64,000 bases of DNA from Atrina japonica (lineage: Eukaryota; Mollusca; Bivalvia; Pterioida; Pinnidae), in the NCBI GenBank assembly GCA_030159075.1, contig BROG01000545.1:312001-376000 (forward strand). The letters are read 5' to 3'. Below, one piece after another: positions 12,311-59,786 of the stretch; the first letter of the stretch is position 1, and each line of letters opens with the position of its first letter. Below the pieces are notes generated by a model. It had not been told where the DNA came from, searched no databases, and worked only from the letters and a program-made list of their open reading frames with translations. The translations under genes and the position numbers were made by a program.

Positions 12311-13648
12311 GTGTAAAACTATAACTATTCTAAAGGAACTTGGTGGGTAAGTCTGTTACAAAGTACATGTAAACTTCGCAATAAGGTGAATAGTTTATTT
12401 TAATGCATTTCAATTTAATCTTTATTTTTCCGTGTTAATAATGGATTGAAAGCGATAACCACTACAAAAACGTGTCGATAATCAAACACAGAGACATTAA
12501 TTCGCGTAAGAGGTTGATCGACCATTCATATCATTGACCCATGATTCGCAGTGGTCTTGTAATAGTGTCCGATTTAATCTTGCCAGCCGAAGGTAATTGG
12601 GTTTCACAAAATTTACGCAATACTCAAGCTCATCTTGATTATTCGGTTTTTTTGTTGTTGTTTTTTTGTTGTTTTTTTTTTTTTTTTTTGACGTTGTCCT
12701 CGGGATAAATATGACTGGCTTAGGGTGAACAAATCGTCATATCTCCCTCATACAAAGACAATAAATGTATAATATTGACTAGATCTATATAATTGTTTGT
12801 AAAACTTCTGAATTGGGCTGAATATGAAACACATTTTTTTTTTTTTTCATTTACATAAAATATTGGGTCAAATTTATGATTTCCCAACAGAGATAATGAA
12901 AAAATGCATATGCATGACTCAAATTACTATTTTTTTTATCTTTCCAAAGCTTTCTTCAAATGGGCAATAACTTCATCATTATTTATAGCTGCATGCAATA
13001 AATAAACAGGAATGTCCGATTGCATATAAATTCTGAGTTTTCATCATACAACCACAGAAAGTTGGTTCAGCTTGAATAAATCTGGTGAATTCAGATCCAG
13101 ATCAGATACACGGCTTGTGATTTTTACCTTTCACATGCTATCTGTATACGAAGTCAAACACAAATTTGCGTTGTTGAAATTCAATAAACTTATATACTAG
13201 TACCTTTCAAAAATCTCCGATTCATGTCAGGAAAAGATTGTACAATTGTGATCCTTTAAAATAATTTATTCATTTTATGCAACTTTGCCTTGACATGTAA
13301 CACTTAAAACATATATAGCCGGTTATATACATGTACTACACAACATGTCAAGTCATATCAGCAACTTGACCAAGTCATAGACTCGTAACCTGTGTCGAGT
13401 TCACTTCATGACAAAATAATAATAATAAACCCGATTGTTGTTTGTACATGCAAGCTCAACAAGATTATGATAATATCAATATGATTAACATTTGCAGTAT
13501 ACAAATGCATATAATTAAATATGGTTTTAGTATTTTGTGAAACATACATAATATTTGAAAGTGAATAAGATATTAAAATACCGGTCACAAAAAGCAATTA
13601 ACAACCACACACATGTATACAACAACTGTCAGTAAATAATGATCAATT

Positions 13649-13655
<7 letters not shown>
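12311..13655. other. AT-rich, simple T-runs, no gene recognised
   Basis: Contains T/GTT-rich runs at 12645-12690 and 12834-12848. No exon or element ends recognised. Confidence 0.5.

Positions 13656-13738
<83 letters not shown>
13656..13738. repeat. (TA)n microsatellite
   Basis: About 40 uninterrupted TA units, immediately followed by a pogo-like MITE. Confidence 0.99.
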
Positions 13739-13741
<3 letters not shown>

Positions 13742-13914
13742 TAATACCTGCTATAGGGGCCACCTCTATATAAGGATTACCTGTTTATAAAGGCCAGTTT
13801 TTTCAAGTCCCTTGACTGCAAACTTCAACTAAATTGAACCTGAGTATAAGGGTCACCTGCATATAAAGGTCAATATTTTCTGGTCCCTTGGGTGGCCCCT
13901 ATATACAGGTTTCA

Positions 13915-13917
<3 letters not shown>
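13739..13917. mobile_element. pogo-like MITE (CAGTRAAACCTG), copy 1
   Basis: Left end CAGTAATACCTGCTATAGGG and right end the complement of CAGTGAAACCTGTATATAGG, ~28 bp of inverted repeat with internal GGCCACCT motifs. It sits between two long TA arrays. The CAGT..AACCT ends and TA flanks fit pogo/Tc1-mariner non-autonomous elements. Confidence 0.75.

Positions 13918-14010
<93 letters not shown>
13918..14010. repeat. (TA)n microsatellite
   Basis: About 45 TA units; the reported Ile-Tyr open frames across it are artefacts. Confidence 0.99.
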
Positions 14011-14013
<3 letters not shown>

Positions 14014-14202
14014 GACACAATTTTTGTGCACTAAAGAGTTCTTGCACAGTAAGTATATATGGAGACGAAACAAACAAGAAAGTTTCTCAACATACTTTTT
14101 TTTTATCCATTACAGGTTGATAAATTTGGTTAAGTTAATAATCACCTGGACATAGCGAATACCAAAACCAACTGGGAAAAGAAAGCCAAAATGCATGATT
14201 AC

Positions 14203-14205
<3 letters not shown>

Positions 14206-14243
<38 letters not shown>

Positions 14244-14310
14244 GTGTGTGTGTGTGTGTGTGTGTGTTTATATATATATATATATACATTTGTATATATA
14301 TATATATATT
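14206..14310. repeat. (TG)n-(TA)n compound microsatellite
   Basis: About 60 bp of TG units with one AGG interruption, followed by TA units. Confidence 0.97.
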
Positions 14311-14934
14311 CAACAAACTGAATTTTAAGTCCAAGGTTTTAGGTGTTCAAAAGGTAAATAGGCTTTATATTATTTATTAGAGAATTTTTCAAACTCAAAT
14401 TATTTTATACACAATTTTGTTTAGTAGTATTATTCTCATGTGCAAAGTCTGAACTAAATCAATGGTTACATTTTCAAGTTTAAAGTATAAACAGAATATG
14501 TGTTAACTACGTATTAGGCTGATCATCTTTTGAACAACTCTATACTTATTGGTAATATACATGATATACATCTGCAGTAAAAACATCCTTTATCAATATA
14601 ACTCATATCCATTCTATATCATACATTGAAAGAAAAGAAAAAGTGTAAACATTAAATGTTTGGGTTTTACTAATTTAAATGATTTTAAATAGCTGATCTA
14701 ACTCTTTAAACATAAAATTTCCATTTAACTGTTTAGCCATGTGCAATGTCTATACAAATTCACCACAATGGATAGATTCAGGTAAAAATTGTTTATTGTG
14801 ACACAAATTGCGCCGAGAGTAATAATGACGGTTGTGACTCATTTCTCCTACTTTCTGTTAATAACAAGAAAAGGTTTCAGTTTTGATAGCATTTTATGCC
14901 ACTTTCAACATATTTTCAGTTATATGGAAGCAAC
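14311..14934. other. AT-rich, nothing recognised
   Basis: No gene, RNA or repeat terminus that I can support. Confidence 0.5.
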
Positions 14935-15135
14935 CATATAGTGTTTAATAAAGGAGGAGAGAACCCGGTTATAATGCACATAGGATAAGACCACCTGCTT
15001 TCCACAAGTAAACTGGCAAACTTTCACACAAAATCAGGTTAGGCTCCAGAGGGACATGAGCCCGCCCTGGCTACAGGTGAGCGACGTCATGGTGTAAAGC
15101 AAGATGCTCAGACCACTCGGCCACGGAGACCCCTT
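14935..15135 (-). repeat. tRNA-derived SINE, family C, most complete copy
   Basis: On the minus strand the head reads GTCTCCGTGGCCGAGTGGTC then TGAGCATC (Leu/Ser-tRNA-like A box). The body, seen on the plus strand, has AGTAAACTGGCAAACTTTC and GAGAACCCGGTTATAATG. The B box is degenerate. Body-only relatives lie at 16050-16215, 19395-19535, 31247-31460, 49301-49480 and 50448-50640. Confidence 0.65.
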
Positions 15136-16049
15136 GGTTGAAGACAGATACCAGTGGAATTATCAGTTCATCAAGAGACAACAAAACCTGCGTAGGTCAG
15201 AATAAACGATGTAAGTGAACTGTAACAGTGAAGGTAGCATAACATTATACATAAACTTTAACACCCCTGTAGCCACATTTGGACTCATCCATTTCAAACA
15301 ATGGTAATGTCCACTGTCAGAATTCAGGAGTGAATCATTTATAATCCCTAATTTCACAAAATGATTTTTCCAGTCAATATCAACTTGAAATTTTGACAAT
15401 GGACTTTATTACAATACTGATTTGGATAAGTATAAATGTGACCAGAGGTGTTGATGAGTTCAGGAAATATACATAACAGGCATATTATGTCAGGAAAAAT
15501 TCATCACATTATTGCAAATATTTTCTATTATGGTTTTGACAATTTGCTGAAAATAATTAACAAGATGTACAATGGAAAGGTGCTATAATGGGTGACATTC
15601 TGTAAACAAATTGTCAAGGGTTGTTATTTAACATGCAATGTACACAGTTAAGACTTAAATAAAATTCATAATCAAACAATTGTACATATACCTAAGTAAT
15701 AAGGCAAAAGTTTCATGAAAATGATCAAAACAGAGTACAAAAAAATATTGTTTTTGGAAGTATAATATTGCAACTTAAAAAAAAACTCAAAAATATGTTT
15801 ATATGTAGTTTCTAAAAATTTGTCACATTCCATACATGTATCAAAATTCACCAAAAACAACCCAACATTGGTCACACTCGGAACAATTTGTAAGTATTTA
15901 CATTACCAACCACTGTTACGAATATATTGAATTCACATTAAAACTTAGTTCAGTGCTTCTTCATAAGGAAACGATAAAAAAAATATTACTTTCCAGATAC
16001 GGATTTGGAATATTTACTTCATTTTTAGAATTTGAATTTGAATTTTGTT
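15136..16049. other. AT-rich, no gene recognised
   Basis: Short open frames only, without recognisable motifs. Confidence 0.5.
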
Positions 16050-16215
16050 CCCCCCCCCCTACTCAACAAGTTTTCATACATTGGTGGCGACCAATTCTTA
16101 GTGGAGAAGTAGAGAACCCATTTACAATGTACCTGGGAAGAGACCACCAACCTTCTGCAAGTAAACTGGCGAATTTTCTCACCAAATCAGCGAAGAATTG
16201 GAACCTACAACCTGC
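16050..16215 (-). repeat. SINE family C body fragment
   Basis: Shares ACTCAACAAG..TGGTGGCGACCA, AGAGACCACCAACCTTCTGC and AGTAAACTGGCGAA with the family. The tRNA head is missing. Confidence 0.6.
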
Positions 16216-16490
16216 ATTAGTTTTTGAAAGAATGTAAAGAGTGTTAATCCATATCTTTATAATTGACATTTACTTTATTTACAGATTTTGATTTAAATTT
16301 GAATGGTGGCAGCCAGTGAATGCGTTAAAGAAATCATAAACAAAATGTATCCTATACAGAAAAATGTTGTAAAAACTGCCTCAGGGATTGGAAGATAGTT
16401 TCGGGTGGTTTGGTGACTTTTAATAATAAGAGACCAACAAGGATGTGGGAAATCGAAATTTCAGAAATGAGACAATCCGATTTATGGCAT

Positions 16491-16506
16491 ATATATATAT
16501 ATATAA

Positions 16507-16571
<65 letters not shown>
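16491..16571. repeat. (TA)n microsatellite
   Basis: TA repeats with two AAATATA interruptions at the left end. Confidence 0.98.
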
Positions 16572-16572
<1 letters not shown>

Positions 16573-16597
16573 TGAAAGATACCAGGTAGATAGATAT

Positions 16598-16700
16598 GAA
16601 AGAAAGAAAGAAAGATTGACAGATAGAGACAGACTGAGACAAATAGACAGACAGACAGACAGATAGATAGATACATCAACAGACAGAAGATAGATAGAGA
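16598..16700. repeat. GAAA / GACA / GATA microsatellite cluster
   Basis: GAAA units, then degenerate GACA and GATA tetranucleotides over about 100 bp. Confidence 0.95.
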
Positions 16701-17384
16701 TTAAATGACTCTTACTCTTTGGAATAAATGGAAATGTTTACCTTAAACAGGCAATGGTATGTATAAATCTATAATAATTTCAATACCTCAACAAAATGAA
16801 ATAGCAGTTTCCAAACAAATGCAAGGAAGCATTATGTAATTCAGTTCCATCAAATATGCTTAATGGTATTTTATGATCCTAACATTACTGACTTTCATAA
16901 ACTACAACGTTATATAAATGGTACAATACATTCTATGATTTAAATTAAACTGAATAAAATGTTCTCATCGCTTACCCATCTATAAATATAAACGTAACAA
17001 AATAAATGCAAAGGGAATGGTAAATGAACAACGGTTAATTATTCCTTAGGGATCACAGAACACCAATTGCTAACAAAAAATGGGTAATCAAAACAAGCAA
17101 GCAAAACATGAGTATATGCCAAAATATGGCAACGGAAATTACAACAACAACAACAAAAAGAAACAAAAAAAAAACCAAAAAAATAAACAACCAAAGGCCA
17201 TTCCTAACCATCCTACTTCATATCAGAGTTGAGGCAACAAATAGATGAACTGTACATGTATGATAACGATCTGGTGAAAATAAAAAGTCAAAACCCAGCA
17301 ACTGATACTTCAAAGATTGACAGAACATAAACTTGGACGGACTAAACCTACGAGCCTTACACTCTTCTTGTATAGGTGACAGAC

Positions 17385-17980
17385 TTGACCTACAGCATTA
17401 CACAGCTTGTGTATGTATGTGTCTTTGCCAGAAATCATTATGTATATTTGACAGACATCCTTATTTATATGTGACATACATACTTATGTATCAGTGAGGG
17501 CTACATACGTATGTATATGTAAAGGACAACCTTATGTATACTGTGACATCTTTATGTATATGTGACAGGCATCCTTAAGCATGTGTGATGGGCATCTGTA
17601 TGTACTTTGATGACATCCTTATGCATATGTGACAGACATCCTTAAGCATGTGTGATGGGCATCTGTATGTACTTTGATGACATCCTTATGCATATGTGAC
17701 AGACATCCTTAAGCATGTGTGATGGGCATCTGTATGTATGTGATGGACAACCTTATGTATATGTGACAAGATATCCATTTGTATATGTGACAAACTTAAT
17801 CTACAACATCACATAGCTTGTGTGTTTTATGTGATTGACATCTGTATGTATTTTGACGACATCTTCATGTATATTTTCCAAACTTATGTTAAACACCTAA
17901 TGTATGTGTATGACGAGTGGCGGACAGTCGTATGTATGGGTGACAGAGTAAGCCTACCATGTTAAACATCAATATATATG
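17385..17980. repeat. Degenerate minisatellite with a 67-bp higher-order unit
   Basis: Short units based on ATCCTTATGTATATGTGACA; at 17570-17740 a 67-bp unit is repeated about 2.5 times at exact spacing (starts 17570, 17637, 17704). A longer block beginning at ~17388 (CTACAGCATTACACAGCTTG) recurs at ~17801 in diverged form. Confidence 0.85.
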
Positions 17981-19394
17981 TTAATGTTCAGACACACAAT
18001 CAAGCAAACTAACATGAAATGATTAATATGGTTTTCTGAAATACTGATAAAGATATGCTTGCTCTGCAATGACAGAAATATTTAAAAATAAAACCAGGAA
18101 TCAAGTACCTGTAATGGCAGTGATTAGATCCATTTGATAAACATGATTATGAGGCAAGGTATAGTAAAAATGGTCAAGAGTATTGATTTTGATTTTAAGG
18201 AACTTCCTTTACCCTACTTCAGTCTTACACAAACTGTTGTCAGTGTTCAGCAGACTTAAATGCAAATCTCTAAAAGGTGGCAAGATGATTCAGCATTTAC
18301 ACTTTGTAATGCTTCAACATAGCCTACCATAATGAGGCGAGTTACATATGCGTCGTGCATCCGACTACAGACGCTACACACTGTAGTTTTATGTCAGATT
18401 GAGAGTGTCTAGTCGTTTTGGTTGATTAAAATAAAATGGTTGATACTTACCTCTTAACTTTAACTTAGCAGTATTCTAGGTAATCGGAGTAATTTATCCA
18501 TGCCAATGACAAATGAAATAAATCCTTGTTGTTCGAAATATTCACAATGATTTATACCTACTGAGGGAAACCGACACGGCGCCATTTTTTTTTTTTTCAC
18601 TTGCAAAAATGGAAGTGAAAAAATGGGAACATTAACTCCGAAAGACATATTTCCAGTATCATCGTATTATATTTATAGGAAGAAAAACCAAAAAGAGAGT
18701 TGTTCCACTTCATTATAATAAAATTTAATTATTTCTATCATGAGGTTAACATTGAGATTTTTTGTACAAAAAATATTTTGATAAAGTGAAATATTCACAC
18801 AAATTAGACTATCTGATGAAAAGACATAGGATATATACATTTTTGTTTTTCATCAATATCAGTAAAACTTTTTTATTTTGACGATTGGTTGCTTTAATAA
18901 AAATACTTTAAAATTTATGATTTAATGTGACTTAGACTATAGCTCTGAAGTGGATGGCTTAATAGTTAATACTTTTGAGAATAAGCATAAAATATTTGAA
19001 AGTCTCGTAAAATGGAAGTCTGCACAACTCAGACACATACTGATTAAAATGATTATCTTCACCACTCAGGTGAAAAAACTGACAAAATGTATTGCACTGC
19101 ACTACAAAATGTATTTAAGATACTAAAGAACAGAATAACTCCAGGCACAGATATGATAGGAAAATAAATACTGGGCAACATGTAACATCTCTTAAAAAAC
19201 AAAATGTACAGTCTTAAATTTTTGGTAAATAGCTTAATCTATAGCCTTAAAAAGTAAATAATTGTTGATTTCAGTGGAAGACAAGAAGAAAATTATTCAA
19301 ATGCACAAGATCACTGAAAAAGCTTTGTCAAAGGGAGCTATCTCTGTGGTCTGGATATATAGGGTCACTTCTATTTCAAACAGACTTTTGATTT
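17981..19394. other. AT-rich, no gene recognised
   Basis: No exon-like frame or repeat structure supported. Confidence 0.5.
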
Positions 19395-19535
19395 TTTATT
19401 TTGTTTAGTGTTTTACACAACACTCAACTATTTTACAGATATATAGTGGTGACCAGATTTAAATGATGAAGAAGAGAACCTAGTTACAATGTACCCGGGG
19501 AAGAGACCAGCGGCCTTCTGCAAGTGAACTTTCAA
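19395..19535 (-). repeat. SINE family C body fragment
   Basis: ACACTCAACTATTTTACAG, GTGGTGACCAG, GAAGAGACCAGCGGCCTTC and CTGCAAGTGAACT correspond to the family body. Diverged. Confidence 0.55.
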
Positions 19536-21743
19536 ACAGACATCAATGGACTTGAACAGTGATGTAAATCCAGAATTATACAAAATGTCCATTATAGAGG
19601 GTGTCTGTTAAATACAGGTGTCTTTAAAGGTAATATTTTACTGTGTACATCACATTATGAATACCCTGAAATTTCTGAAAATGTTGATTTCTGTTAGTAA
19701 CCTATTTTCTATATCCATCTATCAATTCTTAAATGAGGTTACACAACCTCAGAAAAACAAATTAACGGAGAAAAAAACTTGACTCAGTGAGAATGTTACT
19801 TTGATGACATAGCGAGATATTTTAGTTCTTCCTACCAATGGATTATTCCAATTCCTATCTTACTTTTTCTTCTCTACAAACTGTACCTGTGGGGCCGATA
19901 TTTTGCATAGTGTACACCTGAAAATTTTCACTCCCGTTTAATTTTCCAGCGTTTTTGCCCTTACACGAGAGGGCAAATTTAAAATGAAAGCAACATTTTC
20001 AAATTAAAAATTGAAGCACAGACATACAGGTTATCCATGAGAAGATACAGTATTGAAATGAAAGTGATGTGTTTGTACCCATGTTTTCTGTTGATGTTGA
20101 GACTGACTATGCAAATACATGGCGATGAAATTCAGAAAAATCATTAAAAATAAATTTTTAAATTGTTGTTAATAGGAATTATTTAGTGGTCTACACTTAT
20201 CAAGGGGTATCCTTCTAAGATCACTGAAGGACATTTGCATTGTTCAAATTAAATCACATCGCAGTGATTTTTATATCTGTTATTCAACATTCTGTAATCT
20301 AAATAAATTGTATCTACAAAACAGCATCTCCTAGTTACCCAATATGTTATTTTTAACAAAAATGTTTAAGTTCAAATCCTTGTGTTCTTCCATGGTGAAC
20401 CCAATTTAGTTTCCCATGAAGACAACCTAATAACAGAGTAAACAAAATTTGTAAAGTGTACAATTGGGATGAATGACATATAAAAAGAATTTGTGACAAA
20501 GTGACGGACTGAAATACAGTCAGATCCAAACATCGATTTGTCTCCCTTGGTAAGGGTTGACTTGATGATTCTGTTGACTTTCATGAATTAAAATGAAATG
20601 AATTCAATTCTGTAATGCTTGAACTGGCTCTAAAATCATTGGAAATGAACAGATGACTTAACAACAACCCAACTCCAGCTGATCGAGAATTCTTGAATAT
20701 ATTTTCTCGGCATGAGTAAGTGTTAAGCTTCATTATACCATACGTATGACCCTTTGTCCAAGAAAGAAAATGATTTATCACAACGACATTAATTAACGAA
20801 ATGGTAGAGATTCATGACTGTGCCATTTCTAATCCTCAATTACAAAAAAAAAAAAAATTGAAAAATTATACAACGATTAACACTTGTAACAATACGTACA
20901 TACGTACCCACAGTCAAAATGTACACATATATACGATAGTGAACAACCAATAAAGCTGACATATACACAACTCAATATATACAGTTTGTGTACAGATACA
21001 CTTAAAACAGATAATTGTATATGGTTAACACAGATTACATTTGACCAATATACAGATACACCCTTATATCACATGAGCTACCTGTGCATATATATCGTTG
21101 TTGATGGACTTGCAATCCATCCCATTCCAGAATTGCATTTTGCCCTGGGCAACCCAGTTGAGCTGTGAACCCTTCTAACATTATGAATGTAGACGTTTTT
21201 GTAATAGAGCCATACACATTTAATTTTAATATCTGTGTTCAAAACGTAGTGAAATACATTACACGCGTGGTATTTTCACTGGGATCAATTTTGCAATTTT
21301 TCCATGTAAAAAACTTTTTGCTTGAGGTTAATTTGTGCGAGTAAAAAAGGAGTTGTTATAAAATATCTTTGTGCTTGCATCAACTACATAACTCGTGCAA
21401 TGCTTTCGTTTGTAAATTAGTTGTCATGTAATTCCAAAAGTTAATCCCCCCCACCTACAAACATTTCCAAGTTTACTACACATGTATTTAGTTTTGTGAC
21501 ACAGATAATACTTTACTATCTGTGTATAACTTATTCCTTATTTTAGTAATACGAAGTCAATACATTAAAATAAAAGTACAATGCATTATAAAGTTGAACT
21601 CTGAGGCTTGTTTTCTTTCCATGTAAGTAGTTATCATATCTCTCAGGGTAAGCAGAAGTTGTATACAAACTGATTTCACAGTCCCTTAAATTACTCCTTG
21701 ACAAACCAGTAACAGTAAAATACTCGTATCCTCCAAAATAAAA
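19536..21743. other. Region downstream of HECW, no gene recognised
   Basis: AT-rich; may include HECW 3' UTR near 21.7 kb. Short open frames at 20.4-21.2 kb lack recognisable motifs. Confidence 0.45.
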
Positions 21744-21749
21744 TTTATT
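21744..21749 (-). promoter_or_regulatory. Candidate polyadenylation signal for HECW
   Basis: The first AATAAA on the minus strand lies about 63 nt after the HECW stop codon. The region is AT-rich, so other hexamers occur by chance further down; the true 3' end is unknown. Confidence 0.35.
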
Positions 21750-21811
21750 CCTAACGGATTCTAGAAAAACAAAAACAAAAACATTTGATCACAGACATTT
21801 CTGTAGCTTTC

Positions 21812-55287
<33,476 letters not shown>

Positions 55288-58200
55288 TTGGTCTTGTTAT
55301 TGACCTCTTCTTCAAAACATGGGTAACAAGAAGCAAAGAAAACAGACAGATGTCATCAGTCTGGGTGATTTTTATACCATCAACCCATCTTCATGTTTTT
55401 TCTTCCAAGGAATCATCACATTTTAGAGTTTAAGTCATCGATGATCTACAAAAAAGTACCGTAGTAAACATATATATATATATTCATATATGTAGATCTA
55501 TAAACTTTTATTCAAAATACACAAGGATTTTCCCCAAGAAATACATATATTCATCAAGGTGACCAAAAGACCCACTTTTAATTGAAAATGTGGGTCATTT
55601 GGAATGAAAATTTTAGAGTTAAATAATTCATTAATAGTAATTTACACTGTCCCCTAGATTTGAGCCAAATACTATACATGACAGGGACCAATCCGATTTT
55701 ATTTCCAATGAGTAAAATATATACACGTATATTGATCAAACATGACATTTCAAATTATGATATCAATGAGGACTCTAAAAGGAAATATATAACTCAAGCA
55801 CAATATTACTGCAAGACCCTGAGCAATCCTTTGTATGGTTACATCCAACAACAAAACAAAAAAACTTCCATTTTTTCACATTTTCATTGTCGTAATATCA
55901 GTACTGACTGACATCCGGATTCTTCTAAAACAAAAATAGCTTTAATTTGATATACTGAATTAGGTTTTCATAATGTTTAGTTCAATTTCTGAATATTATA
56001 CATACCAATTTTTATAGTTTATAGTAAAACTTCACAATATACAATCAGCGATATATAAAGCTAAAATGTTAGCTTTATATATCGCTGGTACAATCCATCC
56101 TAACTTTTTATTACATATCGCTCGATTGACAGCTGGTTTTTGTTACCAACACAAACACGTGTTCACACCTTGACATTTTTGACAGCGATCTACAATGGCT
56201 GAAGACACACGTATGTAAATAAAGGAGACTCCCTCCCATTTAAAAAATAAATACATCAGCACAGGTTGATCAGTTTCCATGGAATCAATATGTGGATGGT
56301 GACATTTAATTTTGCAAATTCTGTCAGCATAGTATAGATTACGCTAGTGTTGATACAATAAATTAAAAGATTACAAAAATAAAATACATGTACATGTATG
56401 AATGATGTACATGTAGATCTACTTTATAAGTTTATTTAAAGTAAAAACACGCAAAATAAAACATCATAGATTTGTTCTTGTCAGGTGATAAATTCAAGCA
56501 AAAATAAGGCCAAAAATAAGTAATTAGAAATTACTAGTACAATTTACAACAAAACTTGTTACCCACATGTATAGGAGTATAGGCCTACAGGCTTACAAAC
56601 TACTTATCAAATAATTTAAAATTATACAGTGTTGCATATACATGTATGTGTTTTATTTACTTCCCTATTTTAATCTATCATTAAATTTGTGTGGCAGACT
56701 ATTGAAAGTATGATTATGAGTCTGTATTGTTAAATATTTTTCATCTAAAGTATGTTTTTAGTTCTTTTTCTTATGAAAACAGAAAAAAATGGAATTCACC
56801 AAAACTGAAAACAAAGCAAATCTGAAACAGAAAATCACTGTCCCTACTCATACCTATAGATAAAAACTCCACAAATTTGCACTATAGTGACCCAGCAAAT
56901 ATGATTTCATATTAGTGATTCACAAATTTTATCAGTGAAATTTATGTTAGGTTGGAATGTAATGGGTGTATATGAGAGTATTTTGTTATGACTATACATG
57001 TTGTTATTACTTATATTTGATGATCACACAGATGTTGTAACCAAATACATGTAACAATTTTAATTTTGTATGAAATATTTGTAAAAAAAAAAAAAAAAAA
57101 AAAATACTTTCCACATTTGCTGGGACACAGTAGTCCAAAAATAGAGGGCAAAGCCCTCATTATGACTCATATACGTAGAAAAAGTCACATTTTTCCTTCT
57201 ACATCTGAGTAGCATGACTTATTACAATAAATTATCTGCTCACATCCAGAATTTGTGAGTGTGGCATTAACAAAATGTTGGAATTGCAAACTCATTATTT
57301 AAAAATGCATTGCCAAGGAGGTGCCATAATAAACTACAAACTTTTTGTTGACCAAGACAAGAATCACAGTATCAAACTCGCACTGAGAAAAACTTGACTA
57401 CTACTGCAGCGGCTAATAGACCCTTTTGGGGAAAGGGTTCTTTACTCTTTCAATTGGGAATTTTACATCACAATCGGCTAAATTTGGGGAAAATAGTTGT
57501 ATCAATTATGGTAATTTTACTAATAAAATAAAAAATAATGATACAAAACTTGTGAATCATTTATCTCTTTATCAAACTAACAACATGGATTTCATCTGAA
57601 GACATATGAAGGTATTGATTCAGCATTCTTTTGTCTTTACATCAAAAGTTAGGTACATACGGTGAATATAACTGGGAAACTATTGCTCAAAATTAGGAAA
57701 GATATAACTGATTTTACAGTGGGAATGGGTCCTTTTACCGCACCCACATGTTGATGGTATTAATCCCTGTACTGTATAGTTGTTTAATTTCATTGGGAGA
57801 AAATTTCACGTTTTTCTGAAAGAAACTTACTCACTGGTGTTAAACTTCACACAATATTGGTTACAAGTTGTCTTTCTGGTATTTCATAGTGTAACGCATA
57901 ATATTCACAGGTATTCAATTTTGTGATATTTCCTTTGAGTGTGAATATAGCAAAATTAAATCCCCATGAATAAAAGCAACTATACAGTATACTGCTATGA
58001 AAAGTGTTTTGGAGACTAAGTAAGCTATTCTTGTGAATGACTAGTGTTGTACATCTAGCCCAATCATGAGGCGCACCCATTTTTCAAGTAAATGTGAACT
58101 GCACAAAATATTGGATAGGCGGAGATAGAGTAACATGAAAAGATAATGTTGTATTTGATTTATGACCATAGAGTTAGTTAATTTTCAAAATTTTGGTATT

Positions 58201-59200
58201 TTAGGCATAGAAAATAAATGGATATGCAAGCATATCAAAACTGAAGCATAAAATTAAACACAATGGATCTGAAACCTGCTGAGAGATAAAATATTTAGTT
58301 CACTTGTTCTGAATGGATCTTGGTCTTAATGTGTGTTAAAGCTCTGTAGTGATAATGCAGTTAAGCTGACCCAAACCCAGATGTTTAAATTGTGGACTTA
58401 CATAATACATTGTACAGACAGTTAAATACATATTAATCAATGGTAATTTAGCAACCAAGCCTTCATAGTAAAATCAATGGCAACCGTAACATGGCAACAA
58501 AATTGGAAAATACCAAATTGACAGAAATTTTGTGGGTAAAAATACCCACCGGATTTGGAAATGATGGGTATTATACCCAAGTGCTCAGAAAGTTATCTGG
58601 AGCACTGATGAGTATTGGGTAGGCCCTAAATAAATTTTCCAAAGATATATATCTACTAATCTAGTCCCAAAATTACTTACTACATTTGGATTGGGAAGTA
58701 AAGACCTGTTAATTGTGTTATTCATGTTACCCGGAAATAATTATTTTATCTTTTATTGTCAAATAAATTTTATGCCCCCTCCCTATACTTATAACACTGC
58801 CACTGTCATGAAGATGAGAAAGAAACAAATTACAATTGGTTAAGCATTTAAATCACCGAACTGTGTCAATTTAACTGCAAGGAAATATCAAGATCGCTGA
58901 TAACAAACTTTATTTATGCCGTAATCACTAATTGCTTTACATCACAACAACAATAGCTGACCAGGAGCCGTGCATGGTCTTCAAAGAACCCGCCTCTGGG
59001 CATCGTTCTGTCAGTTTCTCGAGACAAGATACCAGCCAGATACCCTCAACATAAATGCATCAAATCCTCAGCTAACTTTCATATTTACAAACTTAACTTT
59101 CAATTACTGACAAAAGAATGTTTGAAAATTAATTAATACTATTTGTGTTAAAGTTTTCTGTGTATTTCATTCACGAAAAACATAAAAATTCAATGCTTAC
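55288..59200. other. Region upstream of HECW, no gene recognised
   Basis: Must contain the 5' UTR and possibly the promoter of HECW, but no TATA box, initiator or CpG-rich stretch stands out. An A-run lies at 57083-57103. Confidence 0.45.
56046..56087. other. Perfect 19-bp-stem hairpin
   Basis: CAGCGATATATAAAGCTAA, loop AATG, then the exact complement. Energetically strong for such an AT-rich region. It may be a miniature inverted element or a transcribed hairpin; nothing decides between them. Confidence 0.7.
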
Positions 59201-59242
59201 ATCGCTCATCCTCTTCCTGTGTCAGACATGGTGACTGAAGTA
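59201..59242 (-). other. Possible non-coding 5' exon with a short upstream ORF
   Basis: A 42-nt minus-strand block bounded by a good acceptor (TTTCCCACAG|TACTTC) and donor (GCGAT|GTAAGC), 3.9 kb upstream of the HECW start codon. It contains an ATG in a good context (CACCATGT) that stops after seven codons (MSDTGRG). It could be a 5'-UTR exon of HECW carrying a uORF, or chance. No promoter is recognisable. Confidence 0.25.
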
Positions 59243-59786
59243 CTGTGGGAAATAATATTTAGGTCATTAGTAATAGCAAAAACCGGATACGAACAATTTG
59301 AGTGCTGATAACGTGGAAACTGTCATAATTTGTGTCAGGAATTTCATTGGACATGTAGTTTTCAAACCTTAAAATACACATGTTATCATAATGTGACTAC
59401 TAAAATCCAGTATGGACCGAGAAAATTATCATCTGAGCAAATGATAAAAATTAGCCGAACTAAAACGATTTCAGATCAATTTAATTAATAAATTACTGAA
59501 TTCATTCGTTCAACGTTGCCTCGTTTATTTAACGTAAAATTATTTGATTATTACAAGATTCCATTTCGATATAATGAAATGATTAAGTCTTTTGAACGAT
59601 GTAACTATCTTGTAATAGCGAAAAAACTATATCGCATGAGGTGTAAAACTTCTAACGAAAAATATTGAACCGGATGTCACTGATTATAATACAGGTGCGC
59701 ACTAATCACTTAAATTATTCATTTTTTTCTTTGAATTTTCAGCTGCGGTGTGCAGAAGGGACGGGGATTGCAAAATAATATACATG

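Noticed and set aside
13853..14334. Open frames of Tyr-Ile or Thr-His repeats
   Set aside because: Translations of TA and TG microsatellites.
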